From: a virus
DNA: 33,283 bases
IMG/VR virus record: IMGVR_UViG_3300033987_000190
Coordinates: 1 to 33,283 of that record
Strand: one strand, 5' to 3'
Positions within the stretch are counted from its first letter, which is position 1. Every line of letters begins with the position of its first letter. Positions 29,860 through 33,283 of the stretch are shown piece by piece. The notes under the pieces are model-generated. The model saw nothing but the letters and a program-made list of their open reading frames with translations. It ran no database searches and was not told where the DNA came from. The position numbers and the translations under genes were made by a program.

Positions 29860-32139
29860 TCACTTCACCCCGTACAGCTCCGCCAGCTGATCGTAGCGGT
29901 CCGCGAAGTTCTCCCGGAATTCCGCTGTTTTCTCGTAGTAGCTCATGAACGCCTCATCCTCATCGCTGAGCCGCATCTTGTGGATGTGCTTCGCCCGCCA
30001 GCACCACTCGTAGCGCTCCGGTTCGCTCCCGAACCACTCCGGACGCTCCGGCTTCTCCGGATCATCACCACAGGCCGAAGCCTCCTCGTCCAGCTGCTCG
30101 TAGACCACCCGAAGCCGATCCATCTCCTCCGGATCCGGAATCTCGGCCGGCGCTTCTCGCTTTCCTTTCAGGACCGCCGCCATGCCCCACGGCGCATCCA
30201 CCACATCGCGGATATCCTCCGGGATCACGCCCAGCTCCCGCAGGTTCTCCACCGTCTGTTTCTTGAGCCGGCGCTGTCGCTCCAGGGCCGCCCGCACCTG
30301 GTCCACCGCCACCTGGTCTCCGAACTCCCGCGCCAGCGGGTGCAGCGCCTCCACAGGATGGATCTCTCCGAGCAGGTGCCCGTCCAGCGTGCAGGCCCAC
30401 ATCCTGTTGAGATCCGAACAGTCGTAGTACACTCGCACCCGATCGGTCGTACCGTGCAGGCAGTCGCCCTCGTAGTCGATCCCCCACATCCGGATCCGGC
30501 ATCGCCGCACGGGACGCTCCTCCCGCCACAGCATGTCCCAGCCCAGCTGGTACTCATCGACGCCGGGGCCTTTCCCGGCCTCGAAGACCTCCCTGGGCGT
30601 CCGGCCGCCCAGCCCCCGGTGGGGTTGGTCCACGTACCACTCGATATACCGGCCGATGAGGTGCGCCGCTTCCCGGATGTCAGGGATCCACCCCTGGAAT
30701 TTGGCTTCGTGCCAGGCCTTGTGCAGCTTCTCGTTACGCTGCATCCAGGCTGGCTTGCGATCGATGGAGGAACCGCAATAGGTGGGCAGGAGCAATTCGA
30801 ACTGATCCGACAGCGTCTGGAAAAATCGTTCGACGATCTTGGCGCGCGCCTCATACGGCCTGGCCGTGAACACCGCGATGCCCAGGCGGGTGTAGAGACC
30901 CGTGCATTCGCCTAGATCCGGATCCGTCTCCGTGAAGACTTTGGCCTTGAAGGCCTTGCCGTTGTCCACGTAGACCGATTTGGGGATCATGCCCAGGGTG
31001 ATGATCCCGCGGCGGAGCGCCGCGTGGATCGCCACCACGTTTTCGGTGGGCATAATCTGCCAGCCGGCCGGGTAGCGGCTCACCCAATCGTAGTAGACGA
31101 TGAGCTTCATCCGGCACGGCTTTCCGGTCTGCGGGTGCAATACGAAGAAGTCCAGAGGATGTCCGTCGGCCACCAGGCAATCGCCCACGTTCAGGATCCA
31201 GTCTGCGCGATCGATGTGTGGAGCGATCTTGTCCTTGTAGGCCTTCTCGCCTTCGCGCATCAGCACGATCACATGCTGATTGTGCCTGGCGTAGTCCCTG
31301 AACCAGCGACGGAAGGTGTCATCGTGCGCCGGCTCCTCGATTCCCCGGCGTTCCAGGATCATGCGGGCGGCCCGGATGGCCGTGGATACGCTCGGCCGGC
31401 TCGGTTGCAGGTAGCATTGGAGGAACGCACGGCGGGCCGGCTCGCTGAGCTTCCGATCCTTCCACTTGGTGCTGCCATGCTTCGCCCAGCCGCCCCGGGT
31501 GTCCGCGATGGCCAGGAAATCGTCATCGGCCTCACGCAAATACTTGTCCAGTCGATAGAGGGTCTTGGCGGCCACCGGTCCCACCACCTCGAAGACTTCG
31601 GGCAGGCGCTGCTTGGAGTTATATGCCGCCAGGAAAGCCTCTGTGGCATCTTTGCGTTTGCCCCACGGGGCGCGCCCGCGCAACTCACGCCAGGCATGCA
31701 CCAGCTTGTACTTGGCTAGCCCGATCTTCCTGGCCCGATCCGGCATGCCGAGTGGCAGAGGCACGTATCGCCGGATTTTGTCTCGGCGCCGCTCCTCCGC
31801 TTCGGCCATCAGCTCCCGAACCGTCTGGTCCATCAAGGGGTTCGGCCGCATGGCCGCCAGAGGCACCTGCTCCACCGCCGGAGGGATCTGATCCGCCGGC
31901 GGCAGCGGTGGAGGGTTCTCCCGGATCTCATCCAGCTTCCGCTGGATCTCCCATCGCTGCACCGCCTCCCGCACATCCCGCGGCAACGACGCCAGGGGAA
32001 AGAGCTTCTGTTTGCCGCCACGGCCCTTGCCCTTCTGGAGGACATGGGGCCAATTCTCCGCGGTCGCTCGCTTTTCTATCGCCTGGCGGGTCACTCCAAG
32101 CGCCTTCGCTATCTCTTTTGCAGCATAAGAGTCCTTCAT
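29860..32139 (-). CDS. Mu-type DDE transposase A
   Basis: 759 aa. Residues 1-65 form a Mu-type HTH (KDSYAAKEIAKALGVTRQAI EKRA, LFPLASLPRDVREAVQRW). An end-binding domain lies at 100-300. The integrase-like catalytic core has Asp325 (LVADGH), Asp392 (VYVDNGK, 67 residues later, exactly as in MuA) and Glu437 (KIVERF). A beta-barrel follows at 540-600 and the C-terminal helical part should contact MuB. It performs DNA strand transfer for integration and replicative transposition. Start ATG overlaps the upstream stop (ATGA). Confidence 0.95.
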   Translation of the reverse strand: MKDSYAAKEIAKALGVTRQAIEKRATAENWPHVLQKGKGRGGKQKLFPLASLPRDVREAVQRWEIQRKLDEIRENPPPLPPADQIPPAVEQVPLAAMRPNPLMDQTVRELMAEAEERRRDKIRRYVPLPLGMPDRARKIGLAKYKLVHAWRELRGRAPWGKRKDATEAFLAAYNSKQRLPEVFEVVGPVAAKTLYRLDKYLREADDDFLAIADTRGGWAKHGSTKWKDRKLSEPARRAFLQCYLQPSRPSVSTAIRAARMILERRGIEEPAHDDTFRRWFRDYARHNQHVIVLMREGEKAYKDKIAPHIDRADWILNVGDCLVADGHPLDFFVLHPQTGKPCRMKLIVYYDWVSRYPAGWQIMPTENVVAIHAALRRGIITLGMIPKSVYVDNGKAFKAKVFTETDPDLGECTGLYTRLGIAVFTARPYEARAKIVERFFQTLSDQFELLLPTYCGSSIDRKPAWMQRNEKLHKAWHEAKFQGWIPDIREAAHLIGRYIEWYVDQPHRGLGGRTPREVFEAGKGPGVDEYQLGWDMLWREERPVRRCRIRMWGIDYEGDCLHGTTDRVRVYYDCSDLNRMWACTLDGHLLGEIHPVEALHPLAREFGDQVAVDQVRAALERQRRLKKQTVENLRELGVIPEDIRDVVDAPWGMAAVLKGKREAPAEIPDPEEMDRLRVVYEQLDEEASACGDDPEKPERPEWFGSEPERYEWCWRAKHIHKMRLSDEDEAFMSYYEKTAEFRENFADRYDQLAELYGVK

Positions 32140-32354
32140 GCCGCATCACCATCAGACACAACGGGGCATCCGTGTCTCTTCAGGAACTCAAGCACAGCAC
32201 CGCTCAATCCCTTCCCGCTTGCGCCTCGCTCGCCGGCCACAACCCTGCATACGAGCGCCTTAGACGCACCCGTCGCCTTCGCGACGTCGGTCTGCGTGAT
32301 ACCTGCATCCAGAAGCCACTTCTTGATTTCCACTCTCTGTTTCATCTCTCTCAT
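32136..32354 (-). CDS. Small HTH regulator (Ner-position, 72 aa)
   Basis: EIKKWLLDAGITQTDVAKAT GASKALVCRVVAGERGASGK is an XRE-type HTH with a short tail. Position just before transposase A matches Ner of Mu, a negative regulator of early transcription. It overlaps both neighbours by ATGA. Whether it acts as Ner is inferred. Confidence 0.8.
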   Translation of the reverse strand: MREMKQRVEIKKWLLDAGITQTDVAKATGASKALVCRVVAGERGASGKGLSGAVLEFLKRHGCPVVSDGDAA

Positions 32355-32809
32355 CTACAGTCCCACTCCTGGGCTAGTTTTCTGGCTCGCTTCTTTGCTC
32401 TTCGAAGCTCAACCTCCGACCTGGCCCAGAGCAATAGCTTCTCATCCTGGAGATCGATGACCCTGGCTCCCATGAAGCTCTTGGCATAGGCCTCCAGAGG
32501 TAAATTCGAGCCCACCACGCGGCAAAAGATAGGCAAGAGTCGGAGTGGGATGACGTGCCCCGCCGACGGCGCCACCCACTTGTCCAGCAGCGCCGGAGTC
32601 ACACCCTGGGCCCTGCCGTTCGTTGTCCACCCCTGAGCCCTCATCAGCCGATTCATCTCGTCCACGATCTGATCTCTGGACAAAGATGAAGCCCGAATCG
32701 CCTCGTTCATGGCAGACTTCAGTACGGGGATCGGATCCTGAAGCATCTGATCCCACAGATGCAGCTGATGGGGTTGTCCGGAATTTCCGCTGGATTGGAC
32801 GTTGAACAT
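32351..32809 (-). CDS. First early gene, putative DNA-binding regulator
   Basis: 152 aa from ATG 32809 (AGGA 9 bases upstream); the TTG at 32842 is an alternative. The part LHLWDQMLQDPIPVLKSAMN, LSRDQIVDEMNRLMRAQGW, and VTPALLDKWVAPSAGHVIPL RLLPIF is what I recall from the first early genes of BcepMu/B3-like phages. An HTH-like region lies at residues 40-80 ('S.DQIVDEMN....' to 'LDKW'). It is read in the same direction as transposase, so it is not a classical Mu c repressor. Confidence 0.72.
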   Translation of the reverse strand: MFNVQSSGNSGQPHQLHLWDQMLQDPIPVLKSAMNEAIRASSLSRDQIVDEMNRLMRAQGWTTNGRAQGVTPALLDKWVAPSAGHVIPLRLLPIFCRVVGSNLPLEAYAKSFMGARVIDLQDEKLLLWARSEVELRRAKKRARKLAQEWDCR

Positions 32810-32862
32810 GGCCGCCGTCCTGAGGTATGGTGCGGGTGACAACTTCTTGCCAACGTGAAGAC

Positions 32863-32891
32863 GTTATAGCACCAGCAAACTAGTCCGTCAA
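32863..32891 (-). promoter_or_regulatory. Leftward early promoter
   Basis: On the - strand TTGACG (32891-32886), exactly 17 bases, then TATAAC (32868-32863). It drives the early operon from about 32856, some 47 bases before the first ATG. The 12-bp repeat at 32903-32914 lies just upstream. Confidence 0.8.
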
Positions 32892-32902
32892 CACATAAAA
32901 TT

Positions 32903-33013
32903 GGTTGCATAGTCAAAATTGCACAGTTTTATGGTTCGCTAATAATTCTAATATGTTGCGGGGGTTCGCTGGTTGCTTAATCGGTTGCTTAGTCTTCACA
33001 GAACTAAGCAACC
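32903..33013. repeat. Array of GGTTGCTTAGTC-like 12-bp sites (operator region)
   Basis: Copies: GGTTGCATAGTC (32903), GGTTCGCTAATA (32933), GGTTCGCT (32963), GGTTGCTTAATC (32971), GGTTGCTTAGTC (32983), and an inverted GGTTGCTTAGTT ending the array (33013-33002). The first three start exactly 30 bases apart. The last pair makes a perfect 11-bp inverted repeat with a 9-base gap. Repressor or transposase binding sites are likely; this corresponds to the Mu operator/enhancer region. Confidence 0.8.
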
Positions 33014-33030
33014 TCAAGGAGGCCATTGGA

Positions 33031-33177
33031 TTGCACAGCACCTTGGGCGAACGTATCAGATTTCTAAATGAATGGAACAGACCAGGCCCGATGCGTTCTT
33101 CTCATTTTGTCTGCCAAAAACAGGCAAAAGACATGCATTTTTCTCATTTTGAGTTCCGGGCATTATATCTAAGCTAA
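33031..33177 (+). pseudogene. Remnant of divergent repressor gene (48 codons)
   Basis: TTG 33031 has AAGGAGG 8 bases upstream and opens LHSTLGERIRFLNEWN, the usual first residues of XRE phage repressors (TLGERIRFLRE...). After ~15 residues similarity ends and the frame closes after 48 codons. Two putative transposase-binding sites (33099, 33141) lie within it. In Mu relatives the c repressor occupies exactly this place and direction. It looks like a decapitated or internally deleted repressor. Confidence 0.45.
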
Positions 33178-33242
33178 GTGCTCGGCATGTCTCATAGTTC
33201 ACGCCGCCTCACGCTTTTTCAACTTTTCTCAGATTATCTGCC
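33099..33242. repeat. Putative transposase-binding sites at the phage left end
   Basis: TTCTCATTTTGTCTGCC (33099-33115), TTCTCATTTTGAGTTCC (33141-33157), a weaker TCTCATAGTTCACGCC (33190-33205), and TTCTCAGATTATCTGCC (33226-33242). The first two start 42 bases apart. Sites 1 and 4 agree at 13-14 of 17 positions. Several ~20-bp sites within ~150 bases of a terminus is how MuA sites L1-L3 are arranged. Confidence 0.6.
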
Positions 33243-33248
33243 TCCCCA

Positions 33249-33250
33249 CA
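33249..33250. other. Predicted phage terminus (CA/TG); host DNA beyond
   Basis: Reading inward on the - strand from 33250 gives TGTGGGGAGGCAGATAATCT, beginning with TG like Mu-type ends and placing the outermost 17-bp site 8 bases inside. A CA at 33247-33248 is an alternative. The remaining 33 bases to 33283 would be host DNA and hold no recognisable feature. The partner end lies outside the window, so the 5-bp target duplication cannot be checked. Confidence 0.45.
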
Positions 33251-33283
33251 ACCGCCAGCAGTCGCGAACAGGCCGTATCGAAG

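Noticed and set aside
29470-30915. 481-codon + strand frame opposite transposase and MuB
   Set aside because: Shadow of two firmly identified genes; His/Pro/Arg-rich without structure.
32903-33013. CRISPR array
   Set aside because: Repeats are only 12 bases, irregularly spaced and imperfect, with no cas genes; operator sites are the better reading.

Overview
The window is most of a transposable (Mu-like) prophage, cut at its left side inside the tail-fibre genes and apparently reaching the phage end about 30 bases before the right edge. Assignment rests on a DDE transposase with Mu-like spacing of the first two catalytic Asp, a MuB-type ATPase, Gam, GemA, and the gp27/gp28/gp29/gp30/gpG, protease I/scaffold Z, gp36 and gp37 families. 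Base composition is high in G+C almost throughout, with strong AAGGAGG-type ribosome sites. A GC-rich proteobacterial host, perhaps a deltaproteobacterium/Desulfobacterota, is my inference from protein style; no host gene is present to prove it. The virion would be a mosaic: lambda-type capsid (gpE-like shell, gpD-like decoration) and a long tail with a tape measure and tail tube, so a siphovirus of the B3/D3112 kind rather than a Mu-type myovirus.

Layout from the right (phage left end) leftwards. 33.25-32.86 kb: putative transposase-binding sites, a short remnant of a divergent repressor, an array of 12-bp repeats, and a strong leftward early promoter. 32.8-23.8 kb: leftward early operon with two DNA-binding regulators, transposase A, activator B, a winged-helix protein, small zinc-ribbon and membrane proteins, Gam, GemA, several small unknowns, an excisionase-like HTH protein and a 47-aa protein, ending in an intrinsic terminator near 23.73 kb. 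A rightward XRE regulator with its own promoter/operator is embedded at 27.88-28.39 kb.

16.06-23.61 kb: rightward head-packaging block (membrane protein, small and large terminase, portal, MuF protein fused to an HECLH zincin-like domain, gpG). Against the usual Mu order this block is inverted. Inside it, a 460-bp segment is duplicated around 806 bp of foreign-looking DNA, giving a broken and an intact gpG.

15.88-0 kb: leftward late operon with a 99-aa unknown, protease/scaffold (with an internal scaffold start), decoration protein, major capsid protein, GH108 endolysin, gp36, holin, gp37, tail tube, tape measure, distal tail proteins and a DUF2341-type fibre. The two late operons diverge from 15.88-16.06 kb, where both promoters appear to share the motif TTGCGCTA around the -10 position and flank GTCACGCCCA repeats.

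The points most worth following up are the MuF-zincin fusion with its convergent small gene, the duplicated gpG with cargo and long hairpin, the inverted head module with paired late promoters, the crossing inverted repeats at 23.64-23.81 kb, and the apparently missing repressor at the phage end.
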